Part shown: positions 15,681-21,981 of the stretch, in pieces
Layout of the letters: the number at the start of each line of letters is the position of its first letter
Position numbering within the stretch: the first letter of the stretch is position 1
Source of the DNA: a virus
Reading direction: 5' to 3' (one strand)
IMG/VR virus record: IMGVR_UViG_3300034106_000075
Span: 1-32,965 of that record
DNA: 32,965 nucleotides
Made by a program: the position numbers and the translations under genes
Notes under the pieces: generated by a model
The model's database searches: none
Seen by the model: only the letters and a program-made list of their open reading frames with translations
Told to the model about the DNA's origin: nothing

Positions 15681-16427
15681 TCAAGACTGCGCCTGAGTAA
15701 GCGCTGCTTGGAATGCCGTCCAGTCAAGCGGCATATTCTGAAGGCCAAAGCGGTTGCCACCGCAGTGAGCCGGATGTGGTTCAACGTGCAAGATGCGCTC
15801 ACCAGTGGTGGTGGCCTTGGTTTCCTTTTTAGAGAACCCTGCGTCTGTCTTGCTCGTAAAGATGCGGTAGCCTGCGTAGCCAATAACGTCAGCCCATTCT
15901 TGCACCAAGCCAGCGGCCTTGTCGTGCAGTTTAAGGACATGGCTGTCATAGCCCTCGGTCAGCGGGTCTTCAATGCGCTTGATCTTGTCGTGCGCAATCA
16001 AGATGATGCCCATGCCCTTGGCAGAGCGCAAGACCTCAAGGCCAGAGAGCAAGTTGCGCCATTCCTCGGCAGCGGCCACATAACCCTTACCAAAGCCTGG
16101 CTGCTCGATGTTCTTCCAGTTGTTCTGCTTGCACACATATTCTTGGATCATTGGCTCAAGCCAGTCGAGCGAGTCAATGAACAGGGTCTGGAAATCATGT
16201 TGTTGGTTGATCAGCGTGTCAATGGCCGCATAGACTTCTGGCAGACTGGATGCCAGTGGGAAAGCGTTTGCGTCTACAGCGTCAGCGCCGTCTTCGGTCA
16301 GGATGCCAATGGCGTTGGGCGCCATGGCCGCGAAAGTTGTCTTGCCAATCTTGCCTTGGCCAACCACAACAATCTTGGGTGAGCGTACACGTTTGGTTTT
16401 GGAAATGGAGGATAGATCGAATGCCAT
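15681..16427 (-). CDS. Sak4-like RecA-fold ATPase (AAA_24)
   Basis: The protein has 248 residues. Walker A GQGKIGKTT at 23-31 and Walker B TLFIDSLD near 81-88 sit in a RecA-like core. IILIAHDKIKRIEDP in the middle matches the conserved strand of this family. It resembles phage Sak4-type single-strand annealing ATPases, which work with an SSB. The DUF669 gene and a RecB-like nuclease immediately downstream complete a plausible recombination module. It lacks the long N- and C-terminal domains of true RecA. The start is one base after the stop of the preceding gene (TAA-C-ATG), with only a weak ribosome-binding site, suggesting coupled translation. Confidence 0.87.
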   Translation of the reverse strand: MAFDLSSISKTKRVRSPKIVVVGQGKIGKTTFAAMAPNAIGILTEDGADAVDANAFPLASSLPEVYAAIDTLINQQHDFQTLFIDSLDWLEPMIQEYVCKQNNWKNIEQPGFGKGYVAAAEEWRNLLSGLEVLRSAKGMGIILIAHDKIKRIEDPLTEGYDSHVLKLHDKAAGLVQEWADVIGYAGYRIFTSKTDAGFSKKETKATTTGERILHVEPHPAHCGGNRFGLQNMPLDWTAFQAALTQAQS

Positions 16428-16428
16428 G

Positions 16429-16797
16429 TTAGTCTTTCAGTTCAATGGATGGTTTTGCGGGTTTGCTAGTGATGAACACGGCAGCCTTGTTATAAGCGGC
16501 AGGGTCAATTTCGGAGAGTGAGCGAAGGTAAGCCAAGTTGACTTCGGCCTTCCATCTAAATGCACGCTGGGCGTTGTCAGGCAGATCGTCATAGTCGGCT
16601 GCCAAGCGGTCAGTATCAACTGAACGGTTGAGTTTCCAAGTGATGCTGAAGTCTTCGTCATTGTGCGTGCCTTCATTGCTCTCAGGCTTGGCAAACTGCT
16701 CGGTGATCAAGCCCTCGATGCGCAGGCGCTCATTCTTGGCATCTGTCTCGGCCTGTTTGGCTTGTCGCAGTTGCGCCACCAAATTAGATATCGTCAT
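16429..16797 (-). CDS. 122-residue conserved phage protein upstream of Sak4
   Basis: The start is taken at ATG 16797, preceded by AAGGAA with a seven-base spacer. A TTG at 16821 would add eight lysine-rich residues that are better read as the end of the upstream gene. The N-terminus is a coiled coil (ISNLVAQLRQAKQAETDAKN). A compact domain with DFSITWKLNRSVDTDRLAAD, RAFRWKAEVNLAYL and a strand-rich end (FITSKPAKPSIELKD) follows. Homologous-looking proteins sit beside Sak4-type genes in many phages and are unassigned. Coiled coil plus position suggest a recombination accessory or nuclease inhibitor; this is speculative. Confidence 0.72.
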   Translation of the reverse strand: MTISNLVAQLRQAKQAETDAKNERLRIEGLITEQFAKPESNEGTHNDEDFSITWKLNRSVDTDRLAADYDDLPDNAQRAFRWKAEVNLAYLRSLSEIDPAAYNKAAVFITSKPAKPSIELKD

Positions 16798-17398
16798 TTT
16801 TTGTTTCCTTTTCTTTGTCAACTAAAATTGCTCGGTATTGCTGCATTTGTTTACCTCGATGAAATCCAGTCACAATGCCTGTAGTTTTATTTTTACGCCA
16901 GACAGTTGCATTTGTTTTTCCAATTGCTGGTTCAAGTGCAATATTTTCAAAAAGTTCAGGGGTTAATTGTTTTCGCCAAATGTTGATTGTTCTCATACGC
17001 CTTACACCACCTTGCTGGTGCATGATCACTTCATAACCCATGTCTTTCCAAAACTTATTTGCGTCAAGATCAAATCCACAACGCAAAGTAATACTTGATG
17101 ATCTACCTTCAAGAGCATAATTTTCCATAACAGAAACAATTTGTGCCCCATAAAGCCTGCGTCTGGCATCGTATTCAATGCACACTTGATGGCATTTAAC
17201 GTCTTTGCCTGTTGCACCAACATACAAGTAGCCACAGGGTTCACCATTAAGCAATCCTAAAAACAATCGTCCATTTTCAGCTTCACGTTCAAAAACTTGT
17301 TTTGGATAAAAAGACAATGCCTCTGCATTTTTCTTTTGCAACATGTCAATGTACAAAAGCATGTTTGGATGTGTTTTAACAACGACAAAATCATTCAT
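16784..17398 (-). CDS. GNAT-like acetyltransferase
   Basis: The protein has 204 residues. A GNAT-like fold is suggested by a strand FLGLLNGEPCGYLYVGATG, a motif-A-like IEYDARRRLYGAQIVSVMEN, ITLRCGFDLDANKFWKDMGY (the classic FW..xGY end of motif B), and a following strand with RRMRTINIW. The acetyl-CoA loop is degenerate compared with the usual R/QxxGxG/A. The C-terminal ~55 residues form an extra basic domain (TVWRKNKTTGIVTGFHRGKQ). The gene is AT-rich (22 G/C in 16861-16920, against 32 in 15961-16020), hinting at separate origin. It lies in the early operon with an ATGA start overlap. The substrate is unknown; host protein or anti-defence targets are possible. Confidence 0.75.
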   Translation of the reverse strand: MNDFVVVKTHPNMLLYIDMLQKKNAEALSFYPKQVFEREAENGRLFLGLLNGEPCGYLYVGATGKDVKCHQVCIEYDARRRLYGAQIVSVMENYALEGRSSSITLRCGFDLDANKFWKDMGYEVIMHQQGGVRRMRTINIWRKQLTPELFENIALEPAIGKTNATVWRKNKTTGIVTGFHRGKQMQQYRAILVDKEKETKNDDI

Positions 17399-17670
17399 AA
17401 ACTGTCGTCCTTAAAGTCCTCAAGTGCTGTGGTTGTGATGTGGTCTACAAGGTACTGCAAAAGCAAGTGGCCAATGTCAACGTCAGTGCCTCTAACGTAT
17501 GCGTTGACCAGTTCAATATTCTCAGATGTGCCAGGCTCATTGAGTAAGCCATAGCTGTCGCGTGAGCCTTCTTCGTCTGGCGTGTACTCTAAGAAGCAAA
17601 CCAGATCAACACCTTCAAGTTCGCACTCGTACTGGGTCAGCCCTTGGGGGCAGGCGGGTGTGGGGTTCAT
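17395..17670 (-). CDS. 91-residue conserved acidic early protein
   Basis: The start at ATG 17670 is preferred over 17682 because it gives an ATGA overlap with the membrane-protein gene upstream, matching neighbouring junctions. The product begins MNPTPACPQGLTQYECELEG and continues with a strand VDLVCFLEYTPDEEGSRDSY, then NAYVRGTDVDIGHLLLQYLV. It is strongly acidic, with alpha/beta character. The pattern YECEL.GV.LVC.LEY is seen in many phage early proteins without assigned function. A DNA-mimic or host-protein inhibitor is conceivable from charge alone, but not shown. Confidence 0.7.
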   Translation of the reverse strand: MNPTPACPQGLTQYECELEGVDLVCFLEYTPDEEGSRDSYGLLNEPGTSENIELVNAYVRGTDVDIGHLLLQYLVDHITTTALEDFKDDSL

Positions 17671-17810
17671 GCTGACCACCATGCAACAAGTAGGACGGCC
17701 ATGCCAACACCGATGGCGATGGCGAGAATGAAGTCAATGACTGCTTCGCCACGGGCGTTGAGCTTGGCGTTCTTAACTTCGGGGTAGTGAAAGTATTTGC
17801 TGTGTTTCAT
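17667..17810 (-). CDS. 47-residue single-pass membrane protein, early operon
   Basis: ATG 17810 encodes MKHSKYFHYPEVKNAKLNAR followed by a hydrophobic helix (IDFILAIAIGVGMAVLLVAW) and a short end WSA. One membrane segment covers about residues 24-45. Its stop overlaps the next ATG (ATGA). It is the second gene of the leftward operon, so it is made very early; small early membrane proteins in phages often modify the host envelope or block superinfection. No sequence motif identifies which. A cUUCGg-type hairpin lies just upstream. Confidence 0.65.
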   Translation of the reverse strand: MKHSKYFHYPEVKNAKLNARGEAVIDFILAIAIGVGMAVLLVAWWSA

Positions 17811-17825
17811 GTTGTGCTTTCTATG

Positions 17826-17839
17826 GGGGCCGAAGCCCC
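17826..17839 (-). other. UUCG-tetraloop RNA hairpin between early genes
   Basis: On the transcribed (minus) strand the sequence reads GGGGC-TTCG-GCCCC, a perfect five-pair stem closed by the very stable UUCG tetraloop. It lies in the 36-base gap between the first and second leftward genes. No T-tract follows, so it is not a standard intrinsic terminator. It may protect the upstream mRNA end, partially attenuate, or set relative expression of the first gene. Confidence 0.6.
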
Positions 17840-17846
17840 GTTTGGT

Positions 17847-18110
17847 TTAAGAGCGTGTTGTGCGTGTACCGATCAAGTCGCCATCCATGATCTGGAACAT
17901 AATGGTCTTGGCAATATTGAGGGTCTTGCGTGCGCCTTCTGTGTTGCCGTAACCCATTTGCTCTTGTGCGTCAGACATCAAGCCTGCGACTACCATGTGG
18001 CCACCATGAAATTGGTAAGTGATGGATTCTTTAACTTGGTCAATGTAGCCCTCAATGTCATTGAAGCCATACATTGATTCGTTGCGGCTGATTTGTGTTG
18101 CGTTTGTCAT
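17847..18110 (-). CDS. 87-residue first gene of leftward operon, function unknown
   Basis: The protein has 87 residues, a mix of helix and strand: NESMYGFNDIEGYIDQVKES, FHGGHMVVAGLMSDAQEQMG, then KTLNIAKTIMFQIMDG. The MVVAGLMSDAQE..G helix pair is typical of small phage early proteins that I cannot assign. A clear ribosome-binding site (AAAGGA) precedes the ATG. Being the first gene behind the strong leftward promoter and separated from the rest by a stable hairpin, it may be the most highly expressed early protein. Confidence 0.72.
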   Translation of the reverse strand: MTNATQISRNESMYGFNDIEGYIDQVKESITYQFHGGHMVVAGLMSDAQEQMGYGNTEGARKTLNIAKTIMFQIMDGDLIGTRTTRS

Positions 18111-18140
18111 TTCGTTTTTCCTTTAAGGCCTTTCGGCGTG

Positions 18141-18165
18141 ATGCCAAGAACAATTTCGTTGGCAT
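18141..18165. repeat. Inverted repeat in leftward leader
   Basis: ATGCCAA at 18141-18147 is the exact reverse complement of TTGGCAT at 18159-18165, with an 11-base spacer. It lies at about +1 to +25 of the predicted leftward transcript. As DNA it could be a second operator of a dimeric regulator. As RNA it could form a 5' hairpin that stabilises the mRNA. Confidence 0.5.
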
Positions 18166-18172
18166 GGAAAGA

Positions 18173-18202
18173 ATTATCTAGCATATCGCTAGATGTCGTC
18201 AA
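18173..18202 (-). promoter_or_regulatory. Leftward early promoter overlapping operator
   Basis: Read leftward, TTGACG (18202-18197) is a good -35. It is followed by TGC-TAGATA (-10 at 18180-18175, 16-base spacer, extended TGn) or GATAAT (18178-18173, 18-base spacer). Both match sigma70 signals well. Transcription would start near 18168 and give a leader of about 58 bases before the first leftward gene. The promoter contains a 7-base inverted repeat (18176-18194), so binding there would block it. Confidence 0.72.
18176..18194. promoter_or_regulatory. Operator: ATCTAGC / GCTAGAT inverted repeat
   Basis: ATCTAGC (18176-18182) and GCTAGAT (18188-18194) are perfect reverse complements separated by five bases, the geometry of a dimer-binding operator. 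The half-site core GCTAGA recurs at 18210-18215 and 18273-18278. The last copy overlaps the candidate rightward -10. The most likely binder is the HTH protein encoded at 18290. This is an inference from position. Confidence 0.6.
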
Positions 18203-18271
18203 GCGTTTTGCTAGAAATATTTAAATTATTTGTGTAGGTGCTTTCCCTAATACGGATTTTCTCAAGCAATC

Positions 18272-18280
18272 TGCTAGACT
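18272..18280 (+). promoter_or_regulatory. Rightward promoter (extended -10) for regulator gene
   Basis: TGC-TAGACT gives an extended -10 element with no convincing -35. It would start transcription around 18286-18288, only a few bases before the ATG at 18290. No Shine-Dalgarno sequence precedes that ATG (TTGCGTCCT), so the message appears nearly leaderless. A GCTAGA half-site lies inside the -10, which would let the regulator repress its own gene. Confidence 0.5.
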
Positions 18281-18289
18281 TTGCGTCCT

Positions 18290-18508
18290 ATGAACACACA
18301 AATACCCCCAGATGAGCGCCGACAACTGGCAGAAAAAGTTGGCATAAACGAGCAATATCTTTACCAGTGCCTTACTGGCCGGCGTGAGATGTCAGCATGG
18401 GAGGCCGTCAGAGTGGAGCAGCAAAGCGAAGGCAGGCTCACTCGAAAGATGGTGTGCCAGGGCAGCTGGCAGTCTATTTGGCCAGAGCTGGTGGAGGCAA
18501 AAGCATGA
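18290..18508 (+). CDS. Cro/YdaS-like helix-turn-helix regulator
   Basis: This is a 72-residue DNA-binding protein. DERRQLAEKVGINEQYLYQC followed by LTGRREMSAWEAVRVEQ forms the helix-turn-helix typical of the YdaS/Cro group. The C-terminal TRKMVCQGSWQSIWPEL is also characteristic. The ATG at 18290 is used; a TTG nine bases upstream would only add MRP. It is the first rightward gene and shares a 180-base divergent region with the leftward operon, where repeated GCTAGA half-sites overlap both candidate promoters. It is therefore the probable switch protein controlling early versus replication transcription. Its stop overlaps the primase-helicase start (ATGA). No partner CI repressor is present. 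Confidence 0.85.
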   Translation: MNTQIPPDERRQLAEKVGINEQYLYQCLTGRREMSAWEAVRVEQQSEGRLTRKMVCQGSWQSIWPELVEAKA

Positions 18509-20565
18509 GCAATTTAACTTCTATTTTTCCCAACGGCTTTGCGGCTGCCACAGAGAGCCAAGACCTGATTAACCCAGAGGAAGGGTTTCGCCGTCATTGC
18601 GAGGCAGCTGGCCTACTGATCAAAGACCAGATCATTGCTGACGGTGAGATTCACCGTGTGGCGCATGTGTCGAGCAAGAAGGGTGCGCTTGATGGTTGGT
18701 ACATCTTGCACACTAGTGGCAAAGTGCCAGTGGGCATTGCAGGGTGCTGGAAAGAGCCAGTGTTTGAAGCCAAGTGGGTGGCAGATACTGGCCGTGCAAT
18801 GTCGTTCACTGAGCGCTTTGAGCATGACAAGTGGGTGGCAGAGGTTAAAGCCAAGAAAGATGCAGACAGACTGGCTTCGCAGGCGGTGGCTGCCGAGCGT
18901 GCAGAGGATGAGGTGGGAACGTATGCGGATGCAAGCAATGACCATCCATACCTTGTGCGCAAGCATGTTGGCGCTAACGGTATCAAGATTGACCGTGCAG
19001 GCAGGCTGGTTGTGCCAGTGATCAATCAGGCTGGCGAGATACTGAGCTACCAAACCATTGATGCAGATGGCAATAAGCGATTTCTCAAAGGCGGCAAGAT
19101 CGAGGGCGGGTTCTATGAGTTGCGTGGTAACCGCAAGATCGTGTTCATTGGTGAAGGGTTTGCCACATGCGCATCGATCCATGAGGCGACTGGCTACACC
19201 GTGTTGGTGGCATTCGACTGCGGCAATCTGGCCAAGGTGGCCAAGAGCGCCAAGGAGATGTTCCCAGGCTCCAAGATCGTGATCGGTGCAGACAATGACC
19301 AGTTCACCGAGGGCAACCCTGGCGTCACTAAGGGCCGTGCAGCTGCGGCGCTTGTGTTTGGTGAGATTGTGTACCCATCGTTTTCTGATTCGGACATGGT
19401 GGACAACAAACCTACAGACTTCAATGACCTTCACTGCTTGCAAGGCTTGGATGCCGTCAAAGAGCAGATCGAGCGCGTGGCAGGGCCAATGAAAGACAAA
19501 CTGGCGTTTGAGTTCAGTCGGGCAGATAGCCTGCAACTGACCCAAATCAAATGGATCGTTGACGACTACATCGAGGCAGATTCCCTTGCGCAAGTGTTCG
19601 GTGATCCAGGCGGCGGTAAGTCTTTCGTCAGCATCGACATTGCCTGCTGTGTGGCCACAGGCCGTGCCTGGCATGGCCATGAGGTTAAGCAAGGTAGCGT
19701 GTTCTACATTGCCGGCGAAGGCCACAATGGTTTGGCCAGACGGTTTAAGGCATGGCAGATTGGCAACGGCACGAGCTTGGACGGTGCGCCACTGTACAAG
19801 AGCCACCGTGCGGCGCAGTTGTATGACGCGACTGAGGCTGCGGTGGTGGCTGAGTCAATTAAGGAATTGTCTGCGCAGGCGGGAACTGTGCCTAGCCTGA
19901 TCATCATTGACACCCTAGCGCGTAACCATGGGGGGGATGAGAACAGCACCCAAGACATGAATGCGTTCATTCAGCACTTGGATACCTACTTGCGCCAACC
20001 ATGGAACTGCTGCGTTCTGGTGGTGCATCACTCTGGCGTGGCTGATAAGGATAGGTCTAGGGGTAGCACAGCACTGAAGGGCGCACTGGATGCGGAATAC
20101 CGATGCCAGCTGGATTCAGGAACCAAGACCATAGCGTTTGAGTCCAAGAAGATGAAGGACGCAGAGATGCCTGCGCCTAAGAACTTTCAGATCACGCAAG
20201 TGGACTTGCCAATCCAAGACAAGCACGGTTTGGCGGTCAAGGGTGCGTACCTGACGGCGGTGGACATTAGCGGCCTGATGGGCAACATCCAAAAGCGGGT
20301 GATCCTGTCAGGCAACCAGCGCATTGCGCTGAACTGTCTGGTGGCCATTGAGGTTAAGAGAGCAGCAGACGGCATTGAGGGTTTTGCGGCCATGGTGGAC
20401 TATGACGAGTGGCGTGATTCGGCCAAAGAGCATGGTTTGAATGCTCGCCGGTTCAAAGAATCCATGGAGGCATTGGTTAAGAAAAACATGGTTTTGGAGA
20501 ATGCGGAGATGTACCGAACTGTACCGAAATGTACCGAAATCGGTACAGAACGTACAGAGGGTTGA
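18505..20565 (+). CDS. Bifunctional primase-helicase (Toprim + RecA-like ATPase)
   Basis: The protein has 686 residues from ATG 18505 (ATGA overlap). The Toprim domain spans about residues 205-300: GEGFAT with the catalytic Glu near 217, and GADND at 261-265. A RecA-type helicase/RepA-like ATPase follows: Walker A GDPGGGKS at 366-373, AGEGH, Walker B LIIIDTLAR near 465-472, and HHSG near 507. Residues 1-130 look like a primase-associated DNA-binding domain without a clear zinc finger. It would prime and unwind at the phage origin. The last ~18 residues (starting YRTVPKCTE) are encoded by the GTACCGAA iterons, much as lambda iterons lie within the initiator gene O. Confidence 0.9.
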   Translation: MSNLTSIFPNGFAAATESQDLINPEEGFRRHCEAAGLLIKDQIIADGEIHRVAHVSSKKGALDGWYILHTSGKVPVGIAGCWKEPVFEAKWVADTGRAMSFTERFEHDKWVAEVKAKKDADRLASQAVAAERAEDEVGTYADASNDHPYLVRKHVGANGIKIDRAGRLVVPVINQAGEILSYQTIDADGNKRFLKGGKIEGGFYELRGNRKIVFIGEGFATCASIHEATGYTVLVAFDCGNLAKVAKSAKEMFPGSKIVIGADNDQFTEGNPGVTKGRAAAALVFGEIVYPSFSDSDMVDNKPTDFNDLHCLQGLDAVKEQIERVAGPMKDKLAFEFSRADSLQLTQIKWIVDDYIEADSLAQVFGDPGGGKSFVSIDIACCVATGRAWHGHEVKQGSVFYIAGEGHNGLARRFKAWQIGNGTSLDGAPLYKSHRAAQLYDATEAAVVAESIKELSAQAGTVPSLIIIDTLARNHGGDENSTQDMNAFIQHLDTYLRQPWNCCVLVVHHSGVADKDRSRGSTALKGALDAEYRCQLDSGTKTIAFESKKMKDAEMPAPKNFQITQVDLPIQDKHGLAVKGAYLTAVDISGLMGNIQKRVILSGNQRIALNCLVAIEVKRAADGIEGFAAMVDYDEWRDSAKEHGLNARRFKESMEALVKKNMVLENAEMYRTVPKCTEIGTERTEG

Positions 20566-20697
20566 TGTACCGAAGCATGTACCGAAATGTACCGAAACGT
20601 ACCGAAATGTACCGAAGCAAACCCCCCTTGGTGTACCGAAACGTACCGAAAGGGTATATAAACCCTTCGGGTTTCGGTACAAAAAAGGTTTCGGTAC
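20511..20697. repeat. GTACCGAA iteron array, candidate replication origin
   Basis: Ten direct GTACCGAA copies start at 20511, 20521, 20531, 20567, 20579, 20589, 20599, 20609, 20633 and 20643. Degenerate GTACAGA copies lie at 20543 and 20552, and inverted copies (TTCGGTAC) at 20673 and 20690. Many are spaced exactly 10 bases, one helical turn. GTACCGAAA at 20643-20651 and TTTCGGTAC at 20672-20680 form the arms of a larger inverted repeat. It encloses an AT-rich TATATAAA and an inner AAACCC-TTC-GGGTTT hairpin (20660-20674). The array begins inside the primase-helicase gene and fills the following 171-base gap. Initiator-binding iterons are the best explanation. Confidence 0.72.
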
Positions 20698-20736
20698 ATA
20701 CCGGCGGGTTTTTGAGTGTTTTTAAGGAGAATTGAG

Positions 20737-21042
20737 ATGAGATCAAAAAAGGTAAAAATGTGGTGCGGAAATCCACCAGATGATCAAATGTGGAGCAAGG
20801 TTTGTGATCTTGGAAAGTTTGATGGGATCGGTTGGATGATGTATTCCAAAGTGCCTGATGCTGACAGTCCGTGGCAAAGTTTAAAGTTGGTGGCGGATGG
20901 GGTAGTGCCAGGCAAGGCGAACTACAGACTTGCATGGAACGGGGAAAGGTTTGCCCTGCATCCAGACTTTGTGTCGCTTCAAGAGTTTAGGCCGGCATTG
21001 GCCAGAGCAGTTAACAGAGCGCTTGATAAGGCCGTTGCATGA
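20737..21042 (+). CDS. 101-residue protein following the iteron array, function unknown
   Basis: ATG 20737 is preceded by AAGGAG at a seven-base spacing, which decides it over a GTG at 20716. The product begins MRSKKVKMWCGNPPDDQMWS and has FDGIGWMMYSKVPDADSPWQ, a strand-rich middle with YRLAWNGERFALHPDF, and a C-terminal helix (EFRPALARAVNRALDKAVA). It is basic at both ends. It is the first gene after the candidate origin and is coupled to the RusA-like gene (ATGA). A replication accessory role fits the position, with no motif evidence. Confidence 0.65.
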   Translation: MRSKKVKMWCGNPPDDQMWSKVCDLGKFDGIGWMMYSKVPDADSPWQSLKLVADGVVPGKANYRLAWNGERFALHPDFVSLQEFRPALARAVNRALDKAVA

Positions 21043-21386
21043 TCGAAGTCGAGATGGACATGAAGATCGTGTCCGTGGCCAACATGCGGTTGCATTGGGC
21101 GGCCAAGGCCAGACTGGTGAAGTCGCAAAGGCAGAAGACCAGAATGGCACTGGCAGCTGTTGCACAGTCCTATGGCGTTGAGATACTGCCAGTCACCGTG
21201 GTGTTGACTAGGGTGGCTCCAAGGAAGCTGGACGGCGACAACTTGCAGTCGGGGTTCAAAGCGGTCAGGGATGGTGTGGCTGACTGGCTTGGCGTGGATG
21301 ACGGGAGCAGCATGATCGAGTGGCAATATTGTCAGCGCTCTGGTGGCCCGAAAGTTTACAGGGTTGAGATCGAGGTGATAACATGA
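21039..21386 (+). CDS. RusA-like Holliday junction resolvase
   Basis: This 115-residue protein is the size of RusA. The signature RKLDGDNLQSGFKAVRDGVA supplies Asp65, Asp67 and Lys74, with Asp87 or Asp88 in LGVDDGS giving the third acid, the expected DxDN...K...D layout. It would cut branched recombination or replication intermediates before packaging. It follows the replication genes and precedes terminase, a usual place for phage resolvases. The beginning (IEVEMDMKIVSVANMRLHWA) is the first strand and substrate-binding helix of the fold. Confidence 0.82.
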   Translation: MIEVEMDMKIVSVANMRLHWAAKARLVKSQRQKTRMALAAVAQSYGVEILPVTVVLTRVAPRKLDGDNLQSGFKAVRDGVADWLGVDDGSSMIEWQYCQRSGGPKVYRVEIEVIT

Positions 21387-21457
21387 CGGTGTGCGCAGTT
21401 GCCATTGCCGCACCTTCGGGGAAAGCGCCAGTTGGTGTGAGTACCTTCTTTTTTTAA
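21383..21457 (+). CDS. Possible 24-residue leader peptide before TerS
   Basis: ATG 21383 overlaps the resolvase stop (ATGA) and opens a 24-codon reading (MTVCAVAIAAPSGKAPVGVS, then TFFF) whose TAA is followed by the AAGGAG of the small terminase gene. Its junctions look designed, but its composition is ordinary and the length is tiny. It may only couple ribosomes across the gap. Low confidence as a functional peptide. Confidence 0.25.
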   Translation: MTVCAVAIAAPSGKAPVGVSTFFF

Positions 21458-21468
21458 GGAGTTTACAA

Positions 21469-21981
21469 GTGACTGATAACTTGGCGTCAGAAATGACAGT
21501 GCAAAGAGAAGGCCCAGGCCGTCCAGCTTTGTTTCCGGCAGAACATGAGGCTTGGCAAAATATCCTGCGTGGCATCTCAGAAGGCAAAAGTCTGACTAGC
21601 ACCCTTAGAACCGAGGGAATGCCCAGTTACTCGCTGGCGCGTCAAATGATCAAGAACAACCCAGAGTTCAGGGCGGCTTACGAAAAGGCCGTAGAAGACC
21701 GCGCAGACCGTTTGGCAGAGGAAATCATTGAGTTGTCAGACAAAGAGCTTCCAGACGGTTTAGAAGGCTCTATGGCTAGTGCTTGGGTTCAACAGAAACG
21801 TCTGCAAGTTGAAGCACGCAAATGGGTTGCTGCAAAACTTAAACCGAAAACCTACGGTGACCGCATTGATGTTGCCGTGACCGATCACAGGATTAGCGTC
21901 ATGGATGCGCTGACACAAGCCAAACAGCGCGTGTTGATGGATAACAGTAACGTGGTAGATGTGGAAGCAAAGCAGGCGTAA
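21469..21981 (+). CDS. Terminase small subunit (TerS)
   Basis: The protein has 170 residues from GTG 21469, chosen because AAGGAG lies at 21456-21461 with a seven-base spacer and because upstream residues look unlike protein. The N-terminal helix-turn-helix includes NILRGISEGKSLTSTLRTEG and MPSYSLARQMIKNNPEFRAAYEKA, followed by a long helical oligomerisation domain (DRADRLAEEIIELSDKEL) and the RKWVAAKLKPKTYGDRI motif common to Sf6/P22-like small terminases. It recognises the packaging site and regulates TerL. The pac site in this group often lies in or near the gene itself. Confidence 0.87.
   Translation: MTDNLASEMTVQREGPGRPALFPAEHEAWQNILRGISEGKSLTSTLRTEGMPSYSLARQMIKNNPEFRAAYEKAVEDRADRLAEEIIELSDKELPDGLEGSMASAWVQQKRLQVEARKWVAAKLKPKTYGDRIDVAVTDHRISVMDALTQAKQRVLMDNSNVVDVEAKQA

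Noticed and set aside
15708-16382. Rightward 224-codon open frame opposite the Sak4-like gene
   Set aside because: The complementary gene has Walker motifs and operon continuity; this frame has no motif, and no start signal.
18613-19806. Long leftward open frame (397 codons) opposite the primase-helicase gene
   Set aside because: It is antisense to a gene with clear Toprim and ATPase motifs, shows no recognisable domain, and has no promoter or ribosome-binding context. Such frames are a by-product of codon bias.
20511-20650. CRISPR array
   Set aside because: Repeat units are 8 bases with about 2-base gaps, no unique spacers of 25-40 bases are present, and no cas genes occur. The Cas4-like nuclease at 14046 is a phage recombination nuclease, not evidence of CRISPR.
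20529-20735. Rightward frame encoding YRN/VPK repeats
   Set aside because: It is produced entirely by the GTACCGAA iterons being read in frame. All frames of the repeat give similar low-complexity peptides, and there is no ribosome-binding site.
21425-21457. Intrinsic terminator before TerS
   Set aside because: A T-rich run (TTCTTTTTTT) follows only a three-base-pair GGT/ACC stem, too weak to call. The run also overlaps the region just upstream of the TerS ribosome-binding site.
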